Of a stretch of DNA of 64,000 nt, positions 8,837 through 20,990 are shown in pieces; within the stretch, counting starts at the first letter, position 1, and each line of letters begins with the position of its first letter. A program made the position numbers and the translations under genes. Origin of the DNA: Cavia porcellus (lineage: Eukaryota; Chordata; Mammalia; Rodentia; Caviidae); NCBI RefSeq assembly GCF_034190915.1, contig NW_026947489.1:58280001-58344000 (forward strand). The letters are read 5' to 3'. The notes beneath the pieces are model-generated. The model saw nothing but the letters and a program-made list of their open reading frames with translations, searched no databases and was not told where the DNA came from.

Positions 8837-10690
8837 CACCGCTTTGATTAACCTTGACCTAAGCTCTTCCCATGAGGAGAATATTCATGTTCTTTTTGCA
8901 AACCATGAACTTCAGTGAAACAGGAGCCACTGGAGATCCAGTAGAAGCCTTACAAGAGCCGGAGGCAGGCACATGCACTGCAAGGGGTACAGAGAGGTGC
9001 CCCTTTTCAGAGCACCGTTCACTTCGGCCCAAAGACTGACTTCTTCTCTTTGGGGGAGGCACCTCTGACAGCTCATTGCAGCTGGAAAAAGCCCTTTTGG
9101 TGTCGCCCGGGTTCCCTATAAGACTGGGTGCGATTCTTTGGAGCCTGCATTCGTGTTCCACCTCTTCTCGGCCCCCTCCCTGCCTGGTTCCTGCCTAACA
9201 GGTGCCTCCCTCAGGTGGGCACATCACAGCTGGGACAGGACAGTAGGGGAGTCCTTTCAGTGTCCGAGGGCTTTGGGAAGATCCTGTAATGTCAGATGGA
9301 TAGAAAGAAGCCGCTAAGGAACGCAATGTCACAGAGCCTGACACAGAGCCCCGGGAAGTGCTGAGCCTGCCTGTTTGGTTAGGGCTCGTCTAAGGGTGAT
9401 TATTCATATTGGGCTGTATATTTTCCTGGTGGTGCTTCCTCCGACAAGATGAAGTGCGTTCCTGACACACAGAATTTTCCAATAAAGATTTCATTGTCTT
9501 GTTCCCCTGTGAGGAGTGATAAGTGAACTTGATATTTCTCTGTTCAACTGTCATCCATAAAAAATCTCTCCGGTTGGCTTCTTCCTGTTGATTCTTAATG
9601 AAGTGGCGTTTTATGAGGTTCCATCCAGGCTTGAACTTCAGAAAGAGCCTGCGATATACGGCATGGTGAAGTGGACGCATTTAACCCAGAAATGTATATT
9701 AACGGCCGTGTGCATACATAACACAGGCAAGTAAATACCTGGTGATGGGGAATTGAGCGCCCTGCGTCCGAGGAGGATATATCATGCATTAGAGCATGAT
9801 TACTGGCTGGAAGGAGGGATAGATCACCTGCTAACCAGGTTCATCAGCCTGACTGCAATCCATCACCTGCTGGATCAGACATGGCCTCCGAGGGGCCCGC
9901 ACATCATCCTGCACCCTGACACAGGTGATTGAGGCCCACAGCACTAATACACCAAATCAGTGACCACCCCCTGACCAAAATGTATTGTCCCCCTGTGAAG
10001 AATGCCTTTGTTATGGATACACCGGCTGGAAAGGAAATCTCCTGTGTGTTGGGCTCTGCTCTGCTCCTTGGGGTCGACACAGGCCTAGTGTGGACTGGGG
10101 AGAGGCGATTCTCTGTCCTGTCAGCCACCAATAGTGGCTGCACCTGTGACTGAGGCAGGTCTCCTGGGATATGGAGATGCAATTTCCTAATCCTCAGGCC
10201 AATGGAGAGGTCACTAGCCCATGGATTTGCATGCGCCTTCGGACCCATTTGCTGGGTGTTGTTCACAGGTGGCAGTCGTGTGCCACAAGGCCCTGGAAGA
10301 CAGGCGCCTGGGTTTTGGACCCTGAAGCCTAAAGCCACACTGAATCCCAGGCCCTGCCAGGTAGCTGTGAGGTATGCAGAAGAGACTACCAGTGGATGAT
10401 GGTCACCAAGGAATGCAAACCTCAAGGTTAACATCACAAAAGACTATTTGAGCGACACTGTGCACCTTTACTGTTAGGTAGAGACTGGGAGGGCATCTGT
10501 GTTTCTGGTCCTGTCTGTGTCCCTCCCATCCTAAGACTTGAGCCCACGCAGGATTTTCCTGCAGGATGGGTGGTGCAGAGGAGGAAAGCAGGGAGGGAGG
10601 ATGGGGCTGTGGGTGTCTGGCCATGCGGGTGCCCAGTGTGCTTCTTCATGCCAACCCTCAGTGCCTGTAGCAATTCACCACGTGGCTCCT
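8837..10690. other. Unassigned, single-copy-looking sequence
   Basis: No repeat family recognised. The stretch at about 9390-9900 is free of simple sequence and has balanced composition and many palindromic hexamers, as conserved non-coding elements often do, but that is only an impression. I call no exon: the 177-codon minus-strand frame at 9904-10437 has no domain and overlaps other frames. Confidence 0.4.
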
Positions 10691-10699
10691 GTGTCACAT

Positions 10700-10795
10700 A
10701 GTGAGGGCCAGAGTGGAAAGCTACTGGCTCAAGGTCACACAGTCAGAGAAGGGCAGAGCCTGTGTGACCCCAGTCTGAGACAGCCTCCCTCTTCT
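10700..10795 (-). repeat. MIR SINE fragment
   Basis: The core 'ctggctcaaggtcacacagtc' followed by 'ggcagagcctgtgtgacccc' matches the reverse complement of the ancient mammalian MIR element. Confidence 0.7.
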
Positions 10796-11826
10796 AACCA
10801 CATTGGGCGGACAGTGGACGTGGACATCTTCCCTCCCTGAGTGTCCTCTCTTGTGACCTCAGGGACTGTGACCTGCCTCTGCAGAGTTTATGGCAGAGGC
10901 CTAGGGCACCCTGGAGCTCTGGAGGCCCCTGCAGGGGTGTCTGTGAATTGAGGGGATTCATTTTCCTGTCTCCTCTGTGTTTCCTTTGAAGGTCAGAAAG
11001 GAGCATTTGTGCAGGGCTCCTTCAGCGATATTTTATTGAGCTACACTGTGGATCTTCCTCTGCGCTCTTTGTACCTTATGGTAGACAGCATATTCCAGGA
11101 AGGTCCATATATTTCTTCCCAATTGATTTCTTGTCAAGTCTAACAAGATCAATCAAATCATATGGCCAATAAAACTGATTTAGCACTCATAAAGTTCCTT
11201 GACATCTTAGGTGTAGAGGATGGATGGCAGACAGGTAGCCACTGTGTCTCCTCAGCCCCTGATCATGGGCAGATGTGGTACCTGTGTGGCCTCTGCTGGA
11301 CTCCCTTCCTGCCTGGCAGAGACCCTGGGCACTCACCCTTGGGTGCTGCTAGGAAGCAGAGTCTGCTGGAGGGGTGGTGTGGCAGGCTCCATTCTGCACT
11401 GGCAGCAGGGGGAAGACAGCAATCTCAGCACTGATGGAGTCTTTGCACATATCCAGGAGAAAAGCACAGTGGAAAAGTCGACACTTTGCACTGTGATCTG
11501 TGTGGGGTCACCCTGTCCTTCCCTATCACACAGCTGTGACTGGGCCAGAACTCTTGGGCCTCTGGGCCCTTTGTGCTTGGTCAACGTGGGAACTGGATCC
11601 AAGAGAGGCCCCAGGAAGCCTCTCTCTGGAATCTGAAAGTGGGCACCTGGAGGTGGATCCTAGGGTACAGGGGCAGAGTGGAGACTGTACTGACCGCATA
11701 GCCAATTTGTTGGTGAGAAGTGACCGGGCTGAAGGTCCCCCAATTTTTCTGCTCATAAAGATCCCTGCACTGAGAAGTGTTTTAGAAATTTTACTGGCTG
11801 CGTGGCCCAAGGGTTACTGATTACTG
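10796..11826. other. Unassigned sequence
   Basis: GC-moderate sequence with no recognisable repeat. Several open frames of 90-138 codons (for example 11220-11636 +) overlap in different phases, have no domain and no codon signature I can use. Confidence 0.4.
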
Positions 11827-11971
11827 CAGAGGTATTTCTTTTTTTTTTTAAACTTTTTTTTTGTCTTTTTCCTTTTTATCGGTACCAGGGATTGAACTCA
11901 CGACTGCCTGCTTGCAAGGCAGGTGCTTATGCCACTGAGCTAAATCCCCAGCCCCTACAGAGGTATTTCTT
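11827..11971 (-). repeat. Young ID-like SINE with 14-bp target duplication
   Basis: SINE body 11841-11957: a long T-rich start, then 'tatcggtaccagggattgaa', the arm 'gcctgcttgcaaggcaggtgc' and 'gagctaaatccccagccc'. 'cagaggtatttctt' at 11827-11840 recurs at 11958-11971. It is close to the apparent consensus, so it is recent. Confidence 0.92.
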
Positions 11972-12079
11972 ATGGTCTGCATTTGCACAATTTTGAATAT
12001 TTTAGATGTTTCTGTGGTCTCTCAAGTTGACTCCAGTCTACTCTCGAGAATGGCCAGCCTTGAATCCTGTCTGAGCCCA

Positions 12080-12180
12080 ACTTCCAGACTTTCAGAAGTG
12101 AGATGACTTCCCAAGGCCATGTGGCCAGCTGTTACAGTGGCCAGGGTCAGAATGAAGCCTTCCCTAACTTCCAGGAAGGG
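12080..12180 (-). repeat. Probable MIR fragment
   Basis: 'gatgacttcccaaggccatgtggc' resembles the MIR core 'tgacttgcccaaggtcacacagc' in reverse orientation. Confidence 0.5.
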
Positions 12181-15100
12181 AGCACATGGACTGTGAGCCC
12201 GGAGGAGCAGGCTCTGCTGAAGACACTGATGCCAGACACATTGATTTAGTCCCTGAAATGTGCATTGGTCCGCACTGGAAATGCAGGGTTCCTAAGATAA
12301 GCACCGTGCTCTGGAGGACCCCACAGTCTAGAGGAGGGAGAGGGGCATTACCTCAATATTACTCTGTTCTCATCTGTTCCATTCTATTCTGTTCATGAGT
12401 GTTTTGAAGGAAAATAAAGAAAAGCACATGTGATATCCCTTCTGTCCCAGGGCCTCAGCTGAGGGTGGACATGTGGGTGGCAGGTATAATGCCCTTCCCC
12501 AAGGGACGTGGGGCCACAGACCTGATGGGGAGCCAGCTCTGAGCTTTGAGGAGCAGCTGGATGGGTGTGGTGGCTAGAGAGGGGTGAAGGAGCTGCAGGT
12601 GGGCTCAGGGCAGCCAGAGGAGGCAGCAGCACTGCTGGCCAATTCTGGTACCACAGGGTCAGGCCAGGGAAGAAGTTCCATTTCCAAGAGGTTGGAGAGA
12701 GGCTGTGGGACAGAAACAGGAACTTGCCACTGTGGTGATGGAAAAGCCCTCTCAGCTGGTGTGGAGCCCTGAGACAGGCCCAGGAGGCTGGGAGCTGGGG
12801 TCGCCCCTGCAGGTGTGGGAGGAAACAGCAGGTGACAGAGTGGTGTGAGTGGTGTGGCCTGTGTCAAGGTCTCCTGGAGCCTCCCATCTTACAGCTCCCA
12901 GGAGCCTCTAATACGGCAACATAAATAACCGAGCCCCTGCTGTGCTCTGCTGAACCTAGCATAGCCCTGTGGAGAAAGCCTCTTTCTGAATCATCAGGCC
13001 ATTGGGGAAGCTGTGGCTGAAGGGTGTAGGGGGCGCTCTAAGCTCCAGCCCTTCTTCAGTGGATGTAGCTGAGGCCATTCCTGCACACGTGACACAGGCA
13101 GCCCATCTACCCTCCTGGGTGTGCTGTGTGCCACCCCCTCCACCTCTGTCTGGGAGATAGATTTGATGTGAGGATGGCTGCTCTGTTTACTGAGGATGGA
13201 GGAGGAGGTTAACAGGCACCTCCACTCCCTCTCGCAGAAACCGACTTGTACATGTCTCACCTTCTGGCAGATCTGGGCTGGCCTGGCTGTTTTCTGGCAG
13301 CTGTGGAAGTTACTAAGTCAGAGGCTGCATTGAGAAATCTCCAGAGATTCTGGGGCCAATAAAGGTGGGGCAGAGCGGCTGCCAGTGCTGGGTGCCTGGG
13401 GACATGGGGAGACTGCTGCATTTCCGCTTCGGGTAAGACAGAGGTCACCAGTTTTGCTCCAAAGGTCTTTATGCTCCAACAGGCAGAGGGAGCAGCATCA
13501 AGTCTTTTCTCTAGCGCAGCACCTAGGTGGAGGACTGCACCTTCACAGGCATTGACGACCAGAGTCCCACAAAGGCATCCCAGCTTTCTGGGTCACTTCG
13601 AAGTGTAAATGTGGGCAGAAGCTTCACTTTTGGCCACAGCTGCCTTGCCCATGATGACGAGGCTGTCTGCAGCCTCCTGTGTCCTTTGTCAGTATGCACA
13701 CTGTGCTCAGTATGCACACTGTGATCCCGCATGCCCAACTCTTTTAGGCTGTCCCCTTTGCTGGGAGTGATGTCACCTGGCTATCTCCCCTTTGATGGGT
13801 GCCTGTGAAACCTGGCAGTTGTTCCCGAGAAGTGCCTGGTCTGCCAGCTGTTTCATGCCACTCAGGGCTTGGGCATGGTTAGACCTGTGTATCTTACTGT
13901 GCTCTTTCATCTCCATTTGCCCAAGGCTTAGCTGAATCATTCAGAAGTTAGGAGAAAACCTCATACCCCAAGCAGAAAAACAGGAAATATGTATAGGCAC
14001 AAGAATCCCAGTCTCCCATAAATTCCCTGTGTGGTGACAGATGCAACCTGTTCATTCATCAAATGCTTTAACTGATAAATGACGAAGAATCTTGGAAGAC
14101 TAACAGCACAAAAATATGTACATAGCAACAACCTCAAGCAGTGCCCTGGAATAAGTAGGTGTTGTTTTTAGTGTCAGCAGAGTGCAGGTGACTTTCTACA
14201 CCAGGCTCAGGCTAGGACATCCTCAAAGTTCTCCTTGGTGGCATCTGCTTTCTGTGGGACATGGAGCGTCTCCTGGTGACGGGGCACCTGGAGACCGAGG
14301 TCCTAGCCTGGGACCAACGAGTGTCCTTACAGGGCGGCTTTCAGCTTCTACTTCATGATTTTCCATGCAAGCCTGGCTGGGTGAGACGGAACTTGGGCTG
14401 GGGTGACAGTGCCCACCTGGTACGGGGAGTGGCATTGGACCTCCCAAAGAAAGTAACACCCAAGGAGAGTGGCCCTGGACAGAGGGAAGGAGCCCATCAT
14501 ACCTCCAGGCTTTGTGCAACTTGAAGGCTGTGACTTTTGGCTTTTCTGACGTATAGACACTCCACAAACATGCCTGTTGGGTGTTCAAGGTTTCCTTCCC
14601 TCTGTGATAAGATGCATTTTCACAGGTGCTGGAGTTGTCCTCTCATGGGGACTGCTTAGGGCATTAGTGGACCAGGGGAGCTGTCACCCACACCTGACAG
14701 CAGCACTGTGTGTGCCATCAGGACTGCGAAGGACTGGAGGCACCAATTCCTCCTCAGCACACAGATGCCCAGAGGCAGGGGGAGGCCTGGCCCATCTGCT
14801 GGGTTGACCTCTTAACCCTTCCCCTCACCTGACACCCCACCTGGCACTCCTGCAGGCGCCCCCAGGGAATTTTGGAGTGCACACCCTGCCTTTCCTGAGA
14901 TGCTATACTGACTTTGCGCTGCTGCTGTGTTAAGTAACCTCCGGAGTTACTCAGCGGTTGGTGATTTTCCAGTGACGTACTGGCTTTCAGAGCTGGCTCT
15001 AATCAGCGGTGTTTCCCCTTCACTCCAGCCCCAGCATGTACCTTGCGCCTGACCAAGGCACTCACTCCTGCTTTGTGCAGCTCTGGGGCTGTGACACAGC

Positions 15101-16490
15101 TTGGTGGGGTCACATTCATGAAGAAGGAGGTGGCTAGAGAGGACTGGGCAGGGTGGGTGGGTGCCACATGAGGAGCTGGTCAGCTGCTGGACACCCCAGG
15201 ACACCCAGGCATAGTGGACAGTTCCTCTGTCTGGAGATAGATGAGTGGAATGGGCTGTTGTCCTGACAGCAGGGAGACCGTCAGGACAGGGGACAGGGAT
15301 AGGGTGACAGGAGGAGGGACAGTAGAGTGAGGCTTGAAGCATCTGGGCAGGTGTTTCTGGGATGCAGCAGGCTGGGGCCTCTCTGAGTGCCTGAAGTAGG
15401 AGCCTCATGAACACTTCCCATCTGCTGGACTAATGTCGTCGGTTCTGTTCCGAAGGAAAGAGCACTGTTTAGTGCTCCGAAACGCGGGAGGGAGGAGACA
15501 GAAGGGGCGTGTGAGCCTCTGATGGTCAACGTGAGGGGCGGGGTCAAAGAGGGCGGCGGTGGTGGGAGCTGGGCGTGCAGCGTGCAGAGAGGAGATCAGA
15601 GCCTGCTGAGAGGTGGGGAAGAGCAAAACGTGGGATGAATGTGATTTCTGCAGACAGGAGTCTTAGGCTGGCACTCTGAGCCCGGGATTCAGAAGCAGGT
15701 AGGAGGACAGCCCCAGCACTATGAAAGAGTTGCACCTGGCCCAGGGCACCCTTCCCTACAGAGCGGAACCTGAGATTCCCAGCCAGCGGTGCAGATCAGA
15801 GCGGGCAGCTTCTTTTCCAGTTCCTGCCTCCCTCTTTGTCCGAGCACCCCCTCCCGGTGTCATACTGGGACTTTTTCATAACCGTCACACATCAGTGAGG
15901 TGACAGGCAGCTGGACTGTGGCCTCTCCCTGGGGCCAAGTCTGCTCTGCCCACTGCCTTGTCCTCTCTGTGCCTGGGTGTCCGACTGCACCATGGTTAGG
16001 AGTCAGTGAGGACAGCTGTGCCGGGGACCAGCCAGGACCACCGGACTGGGGAGCAGGGGCCAGATATGCGAGCTGCCTGGGCAGAGGAAAGTGGGGGACG
16101 TCTCACTTGTCTCAGAGATGCCCAGCGGGGAGCCAGGCTACAACCCCAGCTTTATTTCTCTGTAGTCTCCATTGTCAGTGGTGTCAGGAAATCCAGAGGT
16201 AGGTTTTGCATCCAATTTTTTAGTAAAACCTTTTGAACATTCACAAAAGTTATTTAAACAAAGTATTCTTGACTTCCCAGTATACATGTAGTCATGTAAA
16301 TATTTCTGGGTATAAAGCAATTGTTCTAGTAATATTCAAACATTTGTAGATTATACACTGTGTGATGATTTTAATGTTTTTCATAAGTCATTGATATACT
16401 TCGTGTCACTGAGATAACTATGTTATAGTTCTTATTAGTTTATATAGTTATAGTTCTTATAGTTTATATATATATAATTAATCTATTTTA
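12181..16490. other. Long unassigned stretch
   Basis: GC-richer than the rest of the window and almost free of recognisable interspersed repeats. A 16-bp word 'cagtatgcacactgtg' is repeated in tandem near 13690-13727. Many open frames of 60-155 codons exist on both strands (for example 14947-15414 -), as expected in GC-rich DNA, and none shows a domain. I cannot exclude exons or a UTR of an unrecognised gene. Confidence 0.4.
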
Positions 16491-16494
16491 TTTT

Positions 16495-16612
16495 AGTTTT
16501 TGAGACAGGATCACTGTATGTTGCCTAGACTGGCCTTGAATTCGTGATCCTCCTGCCTCAGCCTCCCAGTAAGTGAGACTACAAGAATACGACACAGTGC
16601 TTGGCTTGTGGT
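16495..16612 (-). repeat. B1-like SINE, diverged
   Basis: 'tttttgagacaggatcactg', 'ctggccttgaattcgtgatcc' and 'tcctgcctcagcctccc' mark a reverse-complement B1. Confidence 0.72.
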
Positions 16613-16799
16613 TTTTATGTTTAAATTTATTTTTCTTTGTATTCTAAAAACTGTTTATATTTAAACTTTTTACAAGGTTTCAAAATTTCAGTCAGATAGA
16701 AATAAATTAAGGAGACTACTGTAAAACATGGTGGCTTCAGTTAATAAGGGTGTACTATGTATTTGATAATTGCTAGAAAGTAGACTTTACTTTTTAAAA

Positions 16800-17335
16800 T
16801 ATATTTTAAAATTATTTTAAAGATAGTAAAATCCAACAAAATAAGACAGAACAAAACCAATTGTAAAACAACAAAGTAAAACAACAAAATTGGTACAGAA
16901 CTTCAAAGCTAGGAAATACTAGGAAAACAATAGCTACTATAGTATATCTTATCTTCACAATAGTTGTGTCCATTCCTTCAGGTGTAGCAAAAATCAAACC
17001 AAAAACAGAACATTATAAAACCAGACAAAACAGAATATTGAATAGAGCAAAACAATTAATTAGGACAAAGCAAAACAGCGAAAACAATATTGGCCTTCAA
17101 AGACAAAGTACAAGAGAATCCCCCATGTTTGCTATATTTCACTGTCATCCTCCCAAGAGATGCTCAGACCGCAGCCCCCAGGCCTGCAAAATCAACCAAG
17201 CAATACAAGTGTTTAGTTGCTTTATGTGCCTTAGTTGCTATCAGCTCAGCCTGTCCTCCAAAACATTGGCTTATGGGGTTGGGATGGGGATGGGTGGGTG
17301 TGAGGTTTGCTTCTTGGCCCACAGGCGGTAGGCTC
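16800..17335 (-). mobile_element. ORF-less retroposon, third copy of the ~0.5 kb family
   Basis: Minus-strand copy of the element also found at 22467-23026 (+) and 40588-41067 (-). Shared landmarks include 'caaaattggtacagaacttc', 'tcttcacaatagttgt', 'aaccaaaaacagaacattataaaacc' and 'catcctcccaagagatgctcag'. The A-rich 3' end is at about 16800. I find no clear target duplication here, and the 5' end runs into GC-rich sequence with a 20-bp direct repeat (17351-17370 and 17467-17486). Confidence 0.6.
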
Positions 17336-17489
17336 ATAGAAGGCGCTGGCTTTTCTCTTCCTGGAAGCTGCGCTGCTCGGCTTTCCAGAAAGGCTGGCTG
17401 CTTGGCTTCTCCTTGGATCCTCCCAGTCTCAGTGTGGTGGATTCTCAGGCAGCAGGAGGCTCTGACTTTTCTCTTCCTGGAAGCTGCCT

Positions 17490-17632
17490 TTTTTTTTTGA
17501 GCTGATCTCACTATGTTGTTCAGGCTGAGTTTAAATGCACTATGGAGCCCAGGCTGGCCTGGAACTCATTATAATTCTCCTGCCTCAGCTTCCTGAGTGC
17601 TTGGGTTACAAGCACGTGCCACCACAGTTGAC
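17490..17632 (-). repeat. B1-like SINE
   Basis: 'tttttttgagctgatctcactatg', 'agcccaggctggcctggaactc' and 'tcctgcctcagcttcctgagtgc' mark a reverse-complement B1 with the internal duplication typical of this genome. Confidence 0.75.
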
Positions 17633-17849
17633 TTAGAAAAGTGAACTTTATTTTTTATTAGTACCTGTTCCTAGAACGTAATAATTATGTAACACACACA
17701 GCTTGATTCTTTTTCCATCCTTCTTTCTTCCCTTCCCTTTCTTCCCCACTTCCCTTTTGCAAGAAACCTATCTCCCTGCTTCCTATTATCTATCTTTTGC
17801 TCTTTCATTTATTTATACTTTGGGCCTCTTATATAAGAGAGTAGTTTAT

Positions 17850-17968
17850 TATTTTTTTGAGACAGGATATTGCTATATGGCCCAGGCTGGCCTCAGTCTC
17901 ACAGTGATCTTCCTGACTCAGCCTCCAGAGTCCTGGGATTACAGGTGTGTGCCACTGCAGCCAGCAAA
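17850..17968 (-). repeat. B1-like SINE
   Basis: 'tttgagacaggatattgct', 'ggcccaggctggcctcagtc' and 'gggattacaggtgtgtgccac' mark a reverse-complement B1. Confidence 0.75.
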
Positions 17969-17979
17969 GAGAATAGATT

Positions 17980-18115
17980 TGAAATGTTCTCACCCCCAAA
18001 TGGCATATGAGGTGGTGCAGATGTTAAACAGGATGTGTAGCCATTTCACAGCATGCACATATCCCTAAACGTCATAAATACAGGCAATTTTTATTTATAA
18101 ATTATGATAGTTAAA
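17980..18115 (+). repeat. L1 3'-end fragment (old)
   Basis: 'gtgtagccatttcacagcatgcacatatcc...cgtcataaatacaggcaattttt' resembles the 3'UTR terminus of old L1M elements, and a related sequence lies at 38775-38910. Confidence 0.4.
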
Positions 18116-18254
18116 TCACACGTAAAACTGCTAGCTCCTCTCCCTCCCCAATTTGAGTGAAGTGTGCAAAAATGCTGCACGTCACTGATGTGTACAAGTT
18201 GTGAGCTCTGACATATGCGTATATGTTCCCATCACTGTGACTATAGCACCATTG

Positions 18255-18345
18255 TTTTTTAAAAATTGTTTTGGTACTGGGGATCGAACTCACAATCTTT
18301 TGCCTGCAAGGCAGGTGCTTAGGCTGTTGAGCTAAATCCCCAGAT
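18255..18345 (-). repeat. ID-like SINE
   Basis: 'ttttggtactggggatcgaac', the arm 'gcctgcaaggcaggtgctta' and 'gttgagctaaatccccag' mark a reverse-complement ID-like SINE, moderately diverged. Confidence 0.8.
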
Positions 18346-18351
18346 AAATAC

Positions 18352-18512
18352 CATTTTTTTTTTTGTCTTTTTGAGTCAGGGTCTCACTGTGCAGTTCAGG
18401 CTGGGCTTGAGCTCACTTTGCAGCCCAGGCTGGTCTCGAACTTGGAATGATCCTCCTGCCTTAGCTTCCCAAGTGCTGGGATTATAGGCGTGAGCCACTA
18501 TGCCCGGCTATA
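18352..18512 (-). repeat. B1-like SINE with internal duplication
   Basis: A poly-T start and 'gtctttttgagtcagggtctc' are followed by two successive 'caggctgg' blocks, then 'ataggcgtgagccactatgcccggct'. The doubled block is the internal duplication of B1. Confidence 0.85.
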
Positions 18513-20040
18513 ATACTATTCCAAACTTAGGTTTTCTGGTAAAATTATTTTTTCTTCTTTCTTCATGGAATAGCTTTGCCATTTCAGATTTTAGCAACTG
18601 CCGTGTCTAAAAGGCACTATAAATGTTTTTGTTTGGTTATCAGTGTTCTTACTGATATAGGTCTTACAATATACGTCTATATGTGGGCCCTGTTCGGAAC
18701 GCTCTGATGTGAGAGCCTTCCTTTCCCTCAAATTCCTCTTCCTGTGCAGAACTTTCTGGAGACAGTAACCTGTCTTTCCTGTCTCTGGAAACTGGAGCGC
18801 TGACTCCAACCTTCCCACAGATAGCTTTGTGATCACGTTGGTTTCACGAACAATTTGCAGACTCTGAAATGTTTTCATGTTTTTCCTGCTTGTGTGCATG
18901 TGCATATGCGGGCAGGTTTTAAGTTCATGGAGGAAGAGGCTGTAATCTTCTAGAAGGATAAAGATGATGTAGGTAGAGTAGATATACCTGTAATATAGCT
19001 TTGACTCTATTCAGAGCCCCTGGGGAGAGGCTGAGAGGGATTCGCATGGAGGACCAGCTGTGTGGAGGGCCAGCTGCGTGGAGGGCCAGCTGTACCATTC
19101 ATTTAAACTGTGTCTCACCTTCGGTATGCACACAATCTAGGGAGGTGAGCAAAATACTGTGTGTTCTTCATGGGGACTCCAAGACTGTGTTTTAATGAAC
19201 GAATGGATCACTAACGATGATTTGCATGTGACTCTGGCTTAGTATGTGTTACCAGGACTCTCTGTGTTGTCAACAAGACCACCCTATTAAATTCAGTCAT
19301 ATATGCATCTTGCAATCCTGTTGACACCATTTCATAGCAAAATGACTTCTTTTGTATTTAACTATAACTTTTGGAAAATTCAGAGGAAGGTTTGTGTTTA
19401 ATTTAGAAACAGATTGTAAGATTTTGTTAGCCTGCACTGTCCTTCAGTGGACACCCATTCCGAGGCGGAGGAGCTGAGAAATGAGAGCTTCGTTTTCCAA
19501 ACTGGGTCCAGGAACAGGAGCCTCAGAGGAGAAGTGAGAACAGCTGGCTTCGGCGTGTCCCACCATGACAGAGCTGGCAGCTTCGTTGTTTCTATGCCCA
19601 GCGGGTCTGGTGATTGGCAGGCTTTCTTGCAGGTCTCTGAGTTTATGTAGGAAAGGGTCAAAAAGGACCTTTGAGGAGTCAGGGACTCCAACACTAGAGC
19701 TTCAAGAGCACCCACAGAGCCTGATTTGAGGTTGGTGACATGGCTTCTACGCTCAAGAGGATGCTCCCATCTTTCAGCTCACCTCGGAAGACAACGCTCA
19801 TGGTCTTGTAAGATGACTTTGTCTTGTGCTCCCTGGTTCAGTCCTGTGTGCTGGAGGAGAAATGAAGATTGTTGCAGCTGACAACGGTGTAAGGTGGTAG
19901 CACTGTCACCCTGCTGGTGACATGTCCTGCACACACAACCCAAGGGACCCCCACGGGGGTGAGAGTGGGTGTCTTCCCCACCAGATGATTTGTGGCTTCT
20001 GCCTCTTTTCTTCCGAAGGGCTCTCTGATTAGTAAAATGA
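18513..20040. other. Unassigned sequence
   Basis: No repeat family recognised. An imperfect 18-bp unit containing 'ggagggccagctg' is repeated three times at about 19044-19092. The open frames (for example 19398-19715 -) show no domain. Confidence 0.4.
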
Positions 20041-20180
20041 AAAAACAATAAATACAGGGGCTGGGGATTTAGCTCAGCGGCATAAGCGCCAGTCGTGAGT
20101 TCGATCCCTGGTACCAATAAAAAAAGAAAAAGACAAAAACAAAAAACAAAAAACAACAACAACAAAAAACAATAAATACA
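20041..20180 (+). repeat. ID-like SINE lacking its central hairpin, with target duplication
   Basis: Plus-strand SINE at 20057-20164: 'ggggctggggatttagctcag' (A box), then 'cagtcgtgagttcgatccc' (B box) and an A-rich tail. Compared with the other copies, about 16 bp forming the 'gcctgc...gcaggc' hairpin is missing between 'ataagcgcc' and 'agtcgtgag'. The 16-bp 'aaaaacaataaataca' flanks it at 20041-20056 and 20165-20180. Confidence 0.9.
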
Positions 20181-20332
20181 AATTACTGGCACTTTGAGAT
20201 CTTCTTGGATATTGATTTGATTTGAGTCCTACAAGAACAAATTGTCATCCTCTTTGACTTATCTGGGGTTATATTTCACCACTAATTCAAGTTCATCTGA
20301 GGAGTGTTCTCTTGAGTATAAAGAAGCAGGGG

Positions 20333-20438
20333 ACAGAGGGGGATTTTTTTTTGGTACCGGGGATTGAACTCACAACCTCACACTTGCCAGGCAGGTGCTT
20401 ATGCCGCTAGCTAGATCCCCAGCAACAGAGGGGGATTT
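20333..20438 (-). repeat. ID-like SINE with 14-bp target duplication
   Basis: Body 20347-20424: 'ggtaccggggattgaactcac', 'ttgccaggcaggtgcttatgcc' and 'agatccccagc'. 'acagagggggattt' occurs at 20333-20346 and 20425-20438. Confidence 0.9.
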
Positions 20439-20552
20439 GAGAAGCAATTGTTTGGAGAGAAAAGCCCTGTGTAGCTGGGAGATCCGATGCTGGGGTCTGG
20501 CTGCACGCCGCTGCTTTATTTAGAATCCCAGACATCACCTGATTTAATAAAA

Positions 20553-20990
20553 TGGACACTGTGTCCATACGCAAAGGGAGTTTTCTTAACCCAACTGCTT
20601 GAATTTGACCTCACTGTTGATAGAAAGCCAACTGCTGGATATATTTTCATTAACTGTGTTACAGTCAAAGCCAAATGGAAGTACAATCCAGCTGCAACCC
20701 GTGTTGACCACAGATCATCTTATAGTTGAGAAGACAGATTGATTCAAAGAGTGGGGACAGAGGGTGTTGCTTGGACACTGTGTCCATACGCAAAGGGAGT
20801 TTTCTTAACCCAACTGCTTGAATTTGACCTCACTGTTGATAGAAAGCCAACTGCTGGATATATTTTCATTAACTGTGTTACAGTCAAAGCCAAATGGAAG
20901 TACAATCCAGCTGCAACCCGTGTTGACCACAGATCATCTTATAGTTGAGAAGACAGATTGATTCAAAGAGTGGGGACAGAGGGTGTTGCT
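20553..20990 (+). repeat. Perfect 219-bp tandem duplication
   Basis: 20553-20771 and 20772-20990 are identical by eye over all 219 positions, with no spacer. Each starts with 'tggacactgtgtcca', itself an inverted repeat. The duplicated unit contains the same 58-codon open stretch in both copies (from WTLCPYAKG to the stop), but I see no evidence of a gene. Such identity means a very recent duplication or an assembly artefact. Confidence 0.93.

Noticed and set aside
9904..10437. 177-codon minus-strand open frame as a host gene
   Set aside because: No domain, no splice or promoter context, several other frames open over the same GC-rich sequence.
14947..15414. 155-codon minus-strand open frame
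   Set aside because: Pro/Ser/Cys-rich composition expected from reading GC-rich non-coding DNA; nothing recognisable.
20487..20948. Two identical 58-residue open stretches as a tandem gene family
   Set aside because: The identity comes from the 219-bp DNA duplication; the unit shows no start, domain or regulatory context of its own.
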